Shown here piece after piece: positions 45,907-55,534 of a stretch of DNA of 64,000 bases. The position numbers and the translations under genes are program-made. The notes beneath the pieces are model-generated. The model searched no databases. It saw nothing but the letters and a program-made list of their open reading frames with translations, and was not told the DNA's origin. The first letter of the stretch is position 1; each line of letters begins with the position of its first letter. Source of the DNA: JADCRZ01 sp037718865 (GTDB lineage: Bacteria > Bacteroidota > Bacteroidia > Chitinophagales > Chitinophagaceae); assembly GCA_037718865.1 (NCBI GenBank), contig JBBJMP010000023.1, positions 1 through 64,000 of the forward strand. The letters are read 5' to 3'.

Positions 45907-48900
45907 TGGTCAACTTACAGATGACTAAGCAATCAATACTTAAGCATTTTTTATCTGAAAGCACAGGGATAATTAGTGTTATGATACTTGCAGGTTGCAT
46001 CGATCATGCAAAAGCACAATTACCTGCTTCGAATAAACCCGACCCTGGCATAATAAGATCTCCCGATGTCGTAGGTTCACCTGTACAATTACCGGCAAAA
46101 TATACTAACCTGAGACCTGGGTATGTGTTAGTCCGGGACGCTATAGCGCCCATCAGTGATACGGCATTGTTAAAAGCAGCTGGTTACAAAGAAGTAAGGC
46201 AAACAAGGCAGTATTCAGACGGATTAGGGAGACCCCTGCAGATCGTAAGACGTCAGGCCACCCCTGGCAACAATGCTCTGGATATTATTCAACCTTTTGT
46301 ATATGATAATGTTGGCCGGGAAGTCTATCAATACCTTCCTTATGTTCAAACAACAAGTAATAATAATGACGGAAGATTCAAATTAGATCCGTTCAATGAT
46401 CAGCACCGCTTTTACAGCAACGATTACAGAGATGTAAACAATAATGTCATGTACGAAGGCGAGCGAATATTTTATAGCAAGACCAATTTTGAATCTTCTC
46501 CTCTCAACCGCGTAGTAAAAGTCTCGACAGCTGGAAATAGCTGGACAGGGAAAGGAAGAGGTAAGGAGCAGGCATTTCTTGTCAATACGGTGGCAGATCA
46601 AGTGCGCCTGTGGGAAATATCAACAGATTCTATCAGATATGATAACGACGATTTTACCAATATTCCTGTTAGTATAGCCACTTATGGTCCGGGGCAATTA
46701 TATAAGAATGTCAGTGCGGATGAAAATGGTAACCTGGTGGTAGAGTACAGAGACAAAGAGGAGCAGGTTATTTTAAGAAAAGTGCAGATTGGTGATGTGG
46801 CCCCGGATTATAGTGGTTATGATAACTGGCATTGTACCTATTACGTATATGATGGAATGAATCGGTTACGTTTTGTAATGCCACCCCTTGCAGTAGAAGC
46901 CCTCAAAAATTTTTGGTCATTTGAGCACTCATCTGGTATTATCAATGAGCTTTGCTTTCGGTATGAGTATGATGAAAAGAAAAGGATGATTGCCAAAAAG
47001 ATTCCAGGGTCCGGTTGGATATATATGGTGTACGATCAGCGTGATCGTGTAGTATTCAGCCAGGACCCTAACCAACGATACAGCAAACGGTGGTTCACTA
47101 CACTTTATGATGGGTTGAACCGTCCTGTATCAACAGGTATTTTAGCGTGTGATATGGAACCATTCGCCCTTCAAAAACATGTAAATGAAGTAAAGCGTGT
47201 CAGCAGCAATATTTATCTTAACAGTGCTTTTTTATTGTCCGAGTTCAATATCATGGCAAACCCTATACCGGATGGTTACACATTTACCGCCCTTACCTTT
47301 AACTGGTACGATAATTATAAGTGGACAAAAAAGAAATTTACCGACCGCTATAATGATCGGTTAGATTCGGGAGACAATCTCTATCCCGATCAATTAATGC
47401 CTGAGAGCGAACAAGCAAAGGTTGTCACTCGTGGCATGTTAACCGGAACAGCAACAAGACTCTTAGATGATTCAGAAGACCTAAAGTCAGATAAATGGCT
47501 TGATCATGTCATGTTCTATGACCAAAAGGGTAGATTGGTTCAGGTACAATCCCGGAATATTTTAGGAGGTTATGATATAGTGAATAACCGGTATAATTTC
47601 GCCGGAAACCTTATAACCAAATATATAATACACAATAACCCGTCCGCACTAATTTCGGACTGGACCGTTAAAACCGTTTTTGAATATGATCATAACAGCA
47701 TGCTGCAAAAAATATGGAAGACCATAAACGATGACCATGACAAAAAAACGCTTATTTCCAGAACTGAATATTATGATCTTGGTCAGGTTAAAACTAAGCA
47801 GCTCGGCCAAAAACGAAATGAAGATAACAGCTACTCCGGCACTCCTTTGGAGACACTTGACTACAATTACAATATACGCGGATGGCTGAAAGGTATTAAT
47901 GCCAGTTTCACACATCCGGAACTAAACAAAGGTAGCAGCTCCGATCGTTGGTTTGGCATGGAACTGAGCTACGATTGGGGAAGTAAGGAAGAAAATAAAA
48001 ATCAGTATAATGGCAATGTCTCATCTGTCAACTGGAAGAGCAAAGGGGATGGCATCCGGAGAGCTTATGGTTTTACTTATGATAAAGCCAACCGTTTGTT
48101 AGGAGGTGATTTTAGCGAGCACAGCCACAACGAATATTTGGATAATAATATAGTAAATTTTGATATGGTCGTTGGGGATGGAACCAACACTGATAGTGCC
48201 TACGACAAAAATGGAAATATAAAGTCTATAAAGCAGTGGGGAGTCCAGTTTAACAATAGCAACGTCATCGACAACCTTACGTATAAATATTACCCTAATA
48301 GTAATAAACTTAGTTCAGTAACTGATGAGGCGCAGGTTCATATAAGCAACATGGGAGACTTCAAGGATAACAACAAGGACAACAATGATTATGGCTATGA
48401 CTTAAATGGCAATTTAATAACCGACCTTAATAAACATATTAGTGGGTCGAAAGGCGTTATAACTTCTAATGAAGGAGGTATCAAATACAATTATCTCAAT
48501 TTACCATCCTATATTAAAATCATAGACGAACAAGGGAATTCTAAAGGAATCATTACATACATCTATGACGCATCAGGCAATAAAATGCAAAAAAAGGTGC
48601 TTGAGTTGGCAAGTGCCATAAATAATAACCAACAAAAGGAAACCATCACAACTTACACGGAAGGTTTTGTCTATGAGCAGGTTGATAAGATTCCTGCAAC
48701 ACTTCGATATATTTTACATGAAGAGGGTAGAACGCGTGTTAGGACGGATAGCACAGCAACAAGCTGGGTCAATGATTATTTCATACCGGATCATCTTGGT
48801 AATATAAGGATGGTGCTGACGGATGAAATTGAGAAAATGGCTTATCCGGTAGCCTCTCTTGAAACAGGTGCTCTCGACACTGAAAAGAAATATTACCAGA

Positions 48901-50408
48901 TACCCGAAAATAGTGAATCAAGGGTAAACCTGAAACAGGTGCCCGGATACCCAAACGACGGCTATACTGATCCAAACGATTTTGTACACAGATTAAATGG
49001 AAATCAAACCAAGGTAGGAAGTAGTATGATTCTTAAAGTAATGTCAGGGGATAAAATTAATATGAGGGTAACCAGTTGGTATAGGCAAAACAATGTTCAT
49101 CCGGATAAGCCAGAAAACCTGCTTCATGATCTGATATTAGCTATTGCTGATGGCTTGTCATCGGTGGCAATCGACAAAGCTACGTCGATACAGCTACAAC
49201 AATCTGGGGTGTTGACCCCGGGGATTACTGACTTTTTAAATAATAAATCGGAATATACTAACGGTTCAAACAGGCCGAAAGCTTATTTAAGTTGGATACT
49301 GCTTGATGAGTTATTCAAGCCAGTAGTAACAGGGGACGGAAAAAACAGCGGCTTTGATCAGGTAGGTGAAGACCTGGAATTTAAAACACATCTGGTAACT
49401 GAAAGAGAAATTACCAGGAACGGATATTTGTATATTTATGTAAGCAATCAAACCCCTAATATTGACGTGTTCTTTGATAACTTACAGGTAACACATATAA
49501 GGGGACCATTATTGGAAGAAACACATTATTATCCTTTTGGCCTTATTATGGCCGGGATAAGTAGTAAGGCTGCGCCAAAATTGGAAAACAACTACAAGTA
49601 TAACGGCAAAGAACTAAACGCTAAAGAATTCAGTGATGGCTCTGGATTAGAATGGTACGATTATGGAGCGCGGATGTATGATGCTCAGATTGGGAGATGG
49701 CATATGATTGATCCGTTAGCAGAAAAGTTTTTAAATCTAACACCTTATAACTATGTAGCTAACAATCCTTTAAATGGAATTGATCTTGATGGTAGAGACA
49801 TTATATTTTTGAATGCTTCTAACGCGGTGTTTGAAGGTGGTAAAATGGGACATAGTGCTGTTATTATTGGAAATGAAAAGGATGGATGGTATTATTATTC
49901 ATTAAATGGAACTGGAGAAGGTGCTAACCCATTCGGTGATTCTAAAAATCCAGATATTGGAACCTTTTTGGGGCATGAAAATAATAGTAGAGCCTTGATT
50001 AAAAAAGCGAATACCGTAAATCCAAACGAGCCTCATGAATATGACAGATTTGTTCGATTAAGAACGTCACCTGAAGAGGATAGGCTAATGAAAACAAAAG
50101 CCAAAGAAGCTGCATCTGTAAAGAAGTATCTTTTCGTAGGAGCATCTTGTGTAGATGTATTAAAGAATGCCTATGATGCATTAGCTCAAAGTAGAATAGG
50201 GGCTATCCATTCCTTGATATCGCAAAACATTCTACGTATTGTTGAACCAAATATGTGGTTAAATAGCCTGCCTTCCGCAATAAGTAACATAAACTTTTAT
50301 ATAAGTCTTACCGGTGGGAATAACCATATTAAAAATCCTCAGTTCAAGCCAATTATCATTGTACACCCATTAGAGGATGTAAAGTCACCAAAAATTAAGA
50401 TGAAATGA
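45906..50408 (+). CDS. DUF6443/Rhs-repeat protein with variable C-terminal toxin-like domain
   Basis: 1500 aa. The N-terminal export signal contains both LAGC (lipobox-like) and AKAQL (signal-peptidase-like). DUF6443 follows at about 85-230 (YSDGLGRPLQIVRRQ), then YD/Rhs-type repeats and the Rhs core near 1245-1298 (YYPFGL, GLEWYDYGARMYD, IGRWHMIDPLAEK, NNPLNGIDLDGRD). The last ~200 residues after DLDGRD are unlike the rest and more AT-rich: MGHSAVIIG (His1316), GWYYYSLNG and GASCVDVL (Cys1415). The His-before-Cys order resembles permuted NlpC/P60 or papain-like folds, suggesting an amidase or peptidase toxin (inference). A TAATG start and ATGA stop overlap link it to both neighbours. Confidence 0.88.
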   Translation: MVNLQMTKQSILKHFLSESTGIISVMILAGCIDHAKAQLPASNKPDPGIIRSPDVVGSPVQLPAKYTNLRPGYVLVRDAIAPISDTALLKAAGYKEVRQTRQYSDGLGRPLQIVRRQATPGNNALDIIQPFVYDNVGREVYQYLPYVQTTSNNNDGRFKLDPFNDQHRFYSNDYRDVNNNVMYEGERIFYSKTNFESSPLNRVVKVSTAGNSWTGKGRGKEQAFLVNTVADQVRLWEISTDSIRYDNDDFTNIPVSIATYGPGQLYKNVSADENGNLVVEYRDKEEQVILRKVQIGDVAPDYSGYDNWHCTYYVYDGMNRLRFVMPPLAVEALKNFWSFEHSSGIINELCFRYEYDEKKRMIAKKIPGSGWIYMVYDQRDRVVFSQDPNQRYSKRWFTTLYDGLNRPVSTGILACDMEPFALQKHVNEVKRVSSNIYLNSAFLLSEFNIMANPIPDGYTFTALTFNWYDNYKWTKKKFTDRYNDRLDSGDNLYPDQLMPESEQAKVVTRGMLTGTATRLLDDSEDLKSDKWLDHVMFYDQKGRLVQVQSRNILGGYDIVNNRYNFAGNLITKYIIHNNPSALISDWTVKTVFEYDHNSMLQKIWKTINDDHDKKTLISRTEYYDLGQVKTKQLGQKRNEDNSYSGTPLETLDYNYNIRGWLKGINASFTHPELNKGSSSDRWFGMELSYDWGSKEENKNQYNGNVSSVNWKSKGDGIRRAYGFTYDKANRLLGGDFSEHSHNEYLDNNIVNFDMVVGDGTNTDSAYDKNGNIKSIKQWGVQFNNSNVIDNLTYKYYPNSNKLSSVTDEAQVHISNMGDFKDNNKDNNDYGYDLNGNLITDLNKHISGSKGVITSNEGGIKYNYLNLPSYIKIIDEQGNSKGIITYIYDASGNKMQKKVLELASAINNNQQKETITTYTEGFVYEQVDKIPATLRYILHEEGRTRVRTDSTATSWVNDYFIPDHLGNIRMVLTDEIEKMAYPVASLETGALDTEKKYYQIPENSESRVNLKQVPGYPNDGYTDPNDFVHRLNGNQTKVGSSMILKVMSGDKINMRVTSWYRQNNVHPDKPENLLHDLILAIADGLSSVAIDKATSIQLQQSGVLTPGITDFLNNKSEYTNGSNRPKAYLSWILLDELFKPVVTGDGKNSGFDQVGEDLEFKTHLVTEREITRNGYLYIYVSNQTPNIDVFFDNLQVTHIRGPLLEETHYYPFGLIMAGISSKAAPKLENNYKYNGKELNAKEFSDGSGLEWYDYGARMYDAQIGRWHMIDPLAEKFLNLTPYNYVANNPLNGIDLDGRDIIFLNASNAVFEGGKMGHSAVIIGNEKDGWYYYSLNGTGEGANPFGDSKNPDIGTFLGHENNSRALIKKANTVNPNEPHEYDRFVRLRTSPEEDRLMKTKAKEAASVKKYLFVGASCVDVLKNAYDALAQSRIGAIHSLISQNILRIVEPNMWLNSLPSAISNINFYISLTGGNNHIKNPQFKPIIIVHPLEDVKSPKIKMK

Positions 50409-50890
50409 AGAAAGTATTTAAGGTCTTATTTATTGTACTCATTCTTTTTGTTTTAGGTTATATTAGTTTGGGATATATCTCATCATTTTTTGGTTGGTAC
50501 GGATATAAAAAATGGGAACATAGAGCCGCAACATTAAGTATTGAAGAGTCTCAAAAGAGAGGTGTATTTGTGTTAGAATTACATTATAAAATTGATAGTT
50601 TTACAGGAGATCTAAATAACTTTAGACCGTATATTGAAAAAGGTTTTAAATATGGCTATCATTCTTCGCAGGAAACTAGACAATTGACAAATAGTCAGTA
50701 TCCATACCAACTAAGTTTTAACTACAGACCTACTCAAGATATTACTATTTTAATCAGGCCGGGGGAACTAAATAAATTTGATAGTGCTAATAACAGTTGG
50801 GGGTACTTAAAATCTCCCTATTTAAAGGATACAATCATTCTTGATATCGGTGGTGAAAACATTAGTCCTGGCTTAATTAAAGTATGGTAA
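50405..50890 (+). CDS. Putative immunity protein of the Rhs C-terminal toxin
   Basis: 161 aa, start overlapping the Rhs stop by ATGA. One N-terminal helix (VLFIVLILFVLGYISLGYI) with a lysine-containing N-terminus predicts a membrane anchor with the ~130-residue C-terminal domain in the periplasm. No family recognised. It is very AT-rich, like the toxin domain. Position directly after the variable Rhs end is the classical place for an immunity gene; the periplasmic topology fits a cell-wall-directed toxin. Confidence 0.7.
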   Translation: MKKVFKVLFIVLILFVLGYISLGYISSFFGWYGYKKWEHRAATLSIEESQKRGVFVLELHYKIDSFTGDLNNFRPYIEKGFKYGYHSSQETRQLTNSQYPYQLSFNYRPTQDITILIRPGELNKFDSANNSWGYLKSPYLKDTIILDIGGENISPGLIKVW

Positions 50891-50988
50891 TACAGCTGTT
50901 GTTATCAGGATTGAACATCAGAAACAGATTGCAGGATATCATGGCCGAGTTCTAGACAATCTTTCTAATCCATAATCAAGCAACAATA

Positions 50989-51651
50989 CTACCCAAGCGG
51001 CCTTACACCCCTGATATCCCTATTCTCATAAACCCTCTTTCCCCCTCCATTCATCCCAATATCAACCATCGCATCTACCAGCTCCTGAGACGTAATTACT
51101 CCCGAAGGATATAATTTCTTCATCAGCGGGTATAGCCACCGCATTACCTTATAACTAAAATTCGGCTCTTTACGCGGAGTCACCGGATAGATATATCCCG
51201 GCCGGAAAATATACGTCTGGCCAAAACCCAGGCTCAGCAAAAAGTTCTCCGCAATGCCCTTGTCCATAGCAAACATGATCGGGCTTTTCTCCGTCTGGTC
51301 GGCTCCCTGACCGCTGAGAAAGCAAAGGGTGGCTCCCGGACTGTTTTCTTTCAAAGCCAACGCAAAGGCTTTGGTATAATCCACAGTTATCCGGCGGAAG
51401 ACCTCCCTGGATACCTGTCCTGTATAAACGCCGATACAAAAAAAACAGAGATCCTGGTTTTTAAAGCTGTTGGCTATGGCAGCATAATCCAAAAAATCAT
51501 TATGCAGGATCTCAACCAGCCCTGGATCGCTTACGCCTGACTTCCGCCTGGTGATGGACGTAACCTGTTGTACGCCATCATGCTTGAGGCATTTTTGCAG
51601 AACAAGGTGGCCTATCATTCCGGTGCTGCCTGTAATGAGCACGTTTTTCAT
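50989..51651 (-). CDS. NAD(P)-binding epimerase/dehydratase-like protein
   Basis: 220 aa atypical SDR. The Rossmann motif is TGSTGMIG at residues 7-14. Further features are DLCFFCIGVYTGQ and RPGYIYPVTPRKEP. The YxxxK catalytic pair is not evident, so it may bind cofactor without acting as a dehydrogenase, as in NmrA/oxidoreductase HTATIP2-like proteins. Substrate unknown. Confidence 0.82.
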   Translation of the reverse strand: MKNVLITGSTGMIGHLVLQKCLKHDGVQQVTSITRRKSGVSDPGLVEILHNDFLDYAAIANSFKNQDLCFFCIGVYTGQVSREVFRRITVDYTKAFALALKENSPGATLCFLSGQGADQTEKSPIMFAMDKGIAENFLLSLGFGQTYIFRPGYIYPVTPRKEPNFSYKVMRWLYPLMKKLYPSGVITSQELVDAMVDIGMNGGGKRVYENRDIRGVRPLG

Positions 51652-51742
51652 CAGTGTAGATTAACAATGAGTTTTAGCCGCAGATTCGCAGATTGATAAC
51701 GATCAGAAAATTTGCAGCATGGCGCCGGCTTGTTATTCAAGC

Positions 51743-52135
51743 CTAACCCATAGGCGTGCAAAGCTCAATCAGAAAGCCATCGGGGTCCCTCACATAGGCA
51801 ATGGTTTGTCCCCACGGTTTTGTCTTCGCTTTTTCTACGGCAACAGCACCCGCAAGGATCGCCTGGTCAAAACTTTGCTCCACATTCTCCGTAGTAAACC
51901 CAATCTCCATACCGAACGGTTTATTGTTATTATCACTTGCAATAAACCCGCCGGACAAATTTTTCTTACCCATTTCAACGGAGGCAAAAGACAAGGTAGT
52001 GTCTCCCGTGATCAATTCGCCATACTCATTATTTTCCGCAATGAACTTCCGGCTAAAACCAAAAGCCGACTCATAGAAAGAAATGGATCTCTCCACATCC
52101 TTAACATAAAAAATGGTGTAGGTAAATCGTATCAT
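51743..52135 (-). CDS. VOC-family (glyoxalase/bleomycin-resistance-like) protein
   Basis: 130 aa, a single VOC module of two beta-alpha-beta-beta-beta units: FTYTIFYVKDVERSISFYES at the start and PWGQTIAYVRDPDGFLIELC at the end. The metal-binding Glu near the C-terminus is present (IELC). The substrate cannot be predicted. Confidence 0.88.
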   Translation of the reverse strand: MIRFTYTIFYVKDVERSISFYESAFGFSRKFIAENNEYGELITGDTTLSFASVEMGKKNLSGGFIASDNNNKPFGMEIGFTTENVEQSFDQAILAGAVAVEKAKTKPWGQTIAYVRDPDGFLIELCTPMG

Positions 52136-52275
52136 AAACGATGTTTATTTGTGACTCTTAAGCTGGTCAGTCCACCTGGTTCCTTTTCATGTGGCGGATT
52201 ATTTTTTAAAGATAAGCAGCCTGTGCTGAAATACCCGTTTACTTTCGTAGGAACGAAAGCCTGCACAAAACATTT

Positions 52276-52623
52276 TCACTGGTAAAAGGACAATGCCTGA
52301 TTCAGGATCAAATCTATTTTGTGCATGGGAAGGTCCCGATCAGGATCCAGCAACAGGATCTTAATTCGCACTCTTTTTTCCATGATCAGGTCCGGATGAT
52401 CCAGCCGTTTGCCTTCGACGAAACCGATATATGGCTGCTTGTACTTCTTGTGCATCCACAGGTAACAGAACATTTTTCCCCGGTAGCAATAAAACGGCAC
52501 TCCGTATTGCCAGGCTTCTGTAATGTCATCATCCTGCTGTAAGATATATGCTCTTAAGAACTGCAGGCAGGTCCTTGCCGGCTCGTCCTGTTTTAAAAAA
52601 TATTCATCAATCGGGCGAAGCAT
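52276..52623 (-). CDS. DUF1801-family protein
   Basis: 115 aa, complete. The pattern IDEYFLKQDEPARTCLQFLR, EAWQYGVPFYCYRGKMFCYL and YIGFVEGKRL matches the DUF1801/YdhG-like fold. Function unknown. It is 34 bp downstream of the methyltransferase gene and probably co-transcribed. Confidence 0.82.
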   Translation of the reverse strand: MLRPIDEYFLKQDEPARTCLQFLRAYILQQDDDITEAWQYGVPFYCYRGKMFCYLWMHKKYKQPYIGFVEGKRLDHPDLIMEKRVRIKILLLDPDRDLPMHKIDLILNQALSFYQ

Positions 52624-52657
52624 ACGATGTTGATTATTGTTACAAGAAAATGCAGGA

Positions 52658-53281
52658 TCAGGCTTTCTTAAACAGTAAGCTTAAAATTCTTGGGATCCCA
52701 TCCCTGTCGTTATTATCAAAATATTCGCCCAGGTCAAGAAGAGTAAGTCCGGGTGCTTTTGCGGCCCGGATAAAATCGGAGACGTGATGATTGAAACACT
52801 CGACCACGTGTTGCCCGTTCTCCGTTTCAAACCTGGCCTTGGAGCCTGTATATTGCTTGAACGGATGGAGCTCACCGACATAAACAAATCCCCCCGTAGC
52901 CAGGGAAGCAGCAGCTTGCTTAAAAACGTGATCCAGGTTATCGATATGTTCAAGTACCAGGCTGAAACTAACCAGGTCGTACAGGCCATCCCGGAATGTC
53001 CACTCCGATAATATGTCGGCTTGCTTAAACTGCACGTTATCTGAACGAAACTTTGCCTTGGCTATTGCCAGCATTTCATCGGAAAGGTCAATTCCTGTCA
53101 CCCGTGCTCTTTCCAAAAGCCATTCCGTGTTTTTGCCTGTTCCGCAGCCGATTTCCAGGCAGTCACGGAAATCAATGTTTGCTAATGTTGTACGCAGGGC
53201 CATGCCTTCAAGGTCCCTGGTCTTGTTCTCATTCGTATCGTATTGAGAGGCCCAGGTATTGTAAGCTTGCTGAGTGTTCAT
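52658..53281 (-). CDS. Class I SAM-dependent methyltransferase
   Basis: 207 aa. The SAM-binding glycine motif is CLEIGCGTGKNTEWL at residues 41-55, then VTGIDLSDEML and ADILSEW, with the later YDLVSFSLVLEHIDNLDHVF. It belongs to the small-molecule/UbiE-like group; the substrate is unknown. Confidence 0.9.
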   Translation of the reverse strand: MNTQQAYNTWASQYDTNENKTRDLEGMALRTTLANIDFRDCLEIGCGTGKNTEWLLERARVTGIDLSDEMLAIAKAKFRSDNVQFKQADILSEWTFRDGLYDLVSFSLVLEHIDNLDHVFKQAAASLATGGFVYVGELHPFKQYTGSKARFETENGQHVVECFNHHVSDFIRAAKAPGLTLLDLGEYFDNNDRDGIPRILSLLFKKA

Positions 53282-53333
53282 GATTTCGGTTATCAGGACA
53301 AAGATAAAGTCATCGGCTAATTAAACATAACCA

Positions 53334-53357
53334 CCCCTCCTTAAAAAAAAGGAGGGG
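53334..53357. terminator. CCCCTCC...GGAGGGG hairpin between operons
   Basis: A perfect 7-bp GC stem (CCCCTCC/GGAGGGG, TT-A8 loop) stands between the stop of the XRE gene and the methyltransferase start. The same CCTCC/GGAGG palindrome borders the MITE copies at 33838 and 43905. It may act as a terminator, though no T tail follows. Confidence 0.45.
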
Positions 53358-53368
53358 AATACGGAAAC

Positions 53369-53572
53369 TTATTTCTTAAACTCCAGAATATCTGCAGGCT
53401 GGCAGTCGAGGATCTCACATAATTTCTCCAGCGTCGAGAAACGGATGGCCCTGGCTTTGCCGGTCTTCAACACAGACAGGTTTGACAGGGTGATGTCTAT
53501 TTTGGCAGCCAGTTCCGATAATGACATTTTCCGCCTGGCCAGCATCACATCGAGGTTTACGATTATAGGCAT
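53369..53572 (-). CDS. Small XRE-family (Cro/C1-type) regulator
   Basis: 67 aa, essentially one helix-turn-helix: NLDVMLARRKMSLSELAAKI, then SNLSVLKTGKARAIRF, LEKLCEILDCQPADILEF. It follows the DUF2975 membrane gene by 3 bp, a pairing seen in many bacteria. It probably regulates its own operon. Confidence 0.9.
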   Translation of the reverse strand: MPIIVNLDVMLARRKMSLSELAAKIDITLSNLSVLKTGKARAIRFSTLEKLCEILDCQPADILEFKK

Positions 53573-53575
53573 GGA

Positions 53576-54160
53576 TTATACGGTTAATGCTATTTCTTCC
53601 TGCAAAGAAATACCCCGCTGGAAAATCACCGCAAGGATCCAGATAACCATACCTGTTAGTATCCCACTTCCAACGGTGGTAATTAATTCGAAATGCGGCA
53701 ACGACACCGATCTGTTCAACAAACGATTAAACAGGAGGTACTCTATCATGTTGAATACATCGTAAATGATAAATAACAGGGCCAATGTTCTTAACCGCTG
53801 CACAACAATGGGCGTAAATGGATTATTCAGATCTGTTTCCAGGAACATCTTTCTAAAATTCCATAAAATGCATATGCCCAGGCCAATGAAGATCAGATTT
53901 ATGATGAGGTTAAACACACCTATACCTGAGTTGGGCCTTATTTCTACTATATAATGATTTCTTAAGCGCTGGTAACGGGCAAGGCTATCTGCAGAGTAAG
54001 TAAAGGAGAGTTCTTTGCTTATTAAACCAAATCCCATAACCTTTTGCTGGTATGCATACTCAGGCTTACCCTTTCGCGAATCAGCCACCATTCTCAAGAT
54101 AGAGATTATCGAGACGAAAATAAACATACCAACCATAATATAAAATGAAATACCAACCAA
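53576..54160 (-). CDS. DUF2975-family membrane protein
   Basis: 194 aa from a TTG. Four helices, about residues 3-20, 83-103, 124-142 and 158-178. The reading frame stays open for 14 more codons upstream and would give ATA-TTT-AAA-ACC-AGA (FKTRFIFSFLRALVG), which looks like the missing start of a DUF2975 protein; the only candidate at that point is ATA at 54199. The start is thus uncertain. Forms an operon with the XRE regulator. Confidence 0.78.
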   Translation of the reverse strand: MVGISFYIMVGMFIFVSIISILRMVADSRKGKPEYAYQQKVMGFGLISKELSFTYSADSLARYQRLRNHYIVEIRPNSGIGVFNLIINLIFIGLGICILWNFRKMFLETDLNNPFTPIVVQRLRTLALLFIIYDVFNMIEYLLFNRLLNRSVSLPHFELITTVGSGILTGMVIWILAVIFQRGISLQEEIALTV

Positions 54161-54337
54161 CGCTCTGAGAAATGAAAAGATGAATCTGGTTTTAAATATT
54201 GTATGTTATTCAGTTCCGGGAAGTACGAACAGTATGCTTTAGGCCGACCTCCTTTTGTGAATGCCCGGTTATTACATTCTTTACAATTTTATTTTATTCA
54301 GCCACAGTAAATTGCTTTAAAATGTAAAAATCAGATT

Positions 54338-55441
54338 ATGAGCAGCTTGCTTAAAGACATTTATTCCCTGTCGTTTTACGAGAAGTTCTCAGAGAGCCTG
54401 TCGCAGACCGTTCCATCATTTAACAGGCAGCAATTTATCACCCAAATCTTTACGCCTGATTTTAACGATAAAGAGCTGAAAGACCGGATGCGACATACAT
54501 CCCTTGTGCTTCATACTTTTTTTCCGGCAGATTATGGAAAGACAGTGGACCTGATAGAAAATGTGATCATCCGCCTGCGGCGCGATAACTGGAAAGATGA
54601 CCGTCTGGAATTTATGTTCTTACCGGATTATATAGAAATTTATGGAATCGATCATTACGAGGTATCTATTAAAGTGATTGAATTCATCACGCAGTTTGTA
54701 AGTTGCGAGTATGCGGTGAGACCATTCATCATTAAGTATGGCGAGAAAATGTTAAACCAGATGGCTCGCTGGTCTTTGCACAAAAATCATAAGGTAAGGA
54801 GATTAGCCAGTGAAGGCAGCCGTCCCCGGTTGCCCTGGGCTATGGGTATACCTGAACTTAAAATAAATCCGGGACCCATAATACCCATTCTCGAAAACCT
54901 AAAGGACGATCCGTCTGAATCGGTTAGAAGAAGTGTTTCAAATAACCTTAATGATATTGCAAAAGACCACCCTGAACTAGTGATCGGCATTGCGCGGAAA
55001 TGGAAGGGGTTGAGCAAAGAAACGGATGCTGTGATCAAACATGGTTGCCGTACACTGTTGAAAGGCGGGCATACGGAAATCCTGCAGCACTATGGCCTGG
55101 ATGGAAAAAATATATCGTTAACGGCTTTTAAGATCATATCATCCAACATAAAAATAGGAGAGAGCCTGGAATTTAATTTGTCGGTGATTAACAGGCATAC
55201 GTCGACACAGCTGGTTCGACTTGAATATGCCGTTTACTACAAAAGATCAAACGGCCAGTTTGGCAAAAAGGTTTTTAAGATCAGCGAAAGAATGTATGAG
55301 CCGGGTGAAAGGGCAGACGTTCACCGGAAACAGCGATTTATATTAATTACGACCAGGAAACTTTACCCTGGAAAACACCGGTTGTCAATCATCATCAACG
55401 GTCAGGAAAAAGGGACAAAATATTTTGTATTGACTGGTTAA
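54338..55441 (+). CDS. alkC: DNA alkylation repair glycosylase, AlkC-type
   Basis: 367 aa. HEAT-like repeats through residues ~1-255 carry the AlkC signature VRRLASEGSRPRLPWA (about 153-168). The C-terminal ~100 residues (ISLTAFKIISSNIKIGESLE onward) form an Ig-like beta domain, as in Pseudomonas fluorescens AlkC. AlkC excises 3-methyl-adenine/cytosine without base flipping. It is monocistronic, divergent from DUF2975. Confidence 0.88.
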   Translation: MSSLLKDIYSLSFYEKFSESLSQTVPSFNRQQFITQIFTPDFNDKELKDRMRHTSLVLHTFFPADYGKTVDLIENVIIRLRRDNWKDDRLEFMFLPDYIEIYGIDHYEVSIKVIEFITQFVSCEYAVRPFIIKYGEKMLNQMARWSLHKNHKVRRLASEGSRPRLPWAMGIPELKINPGPIIPILENLKDDPSESVRRSVSNNLNDIAKDHPELVIGIARKWKGLSKETDAVIKHGCRTLLKGGHTEILQHYGLDGKNISLTAFKIISSNIKIGESLEFNLSVINRHTSTQLVRLEYAVYYKRSNGQFGKKVFKISERMYEPGERADVHRKQRFILITTRKLYPGKHRLSIIINGQEKGTKYFVLTG

Positions 55442-55534
55442 GATACAGGACGGCTTTAGCTGCGTTATCACGATGACTCTGATTTGGCTATGGTTACCGC
55501 TCAGCCAATCAGACGTTGCCTTCTAATTACTCTG

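Noticed and set aside
51719..52285. 188-codon plus-strand frame across the VOC gene
   Set aside because: It is antisense to a clear VOC-family protein and has no family features.
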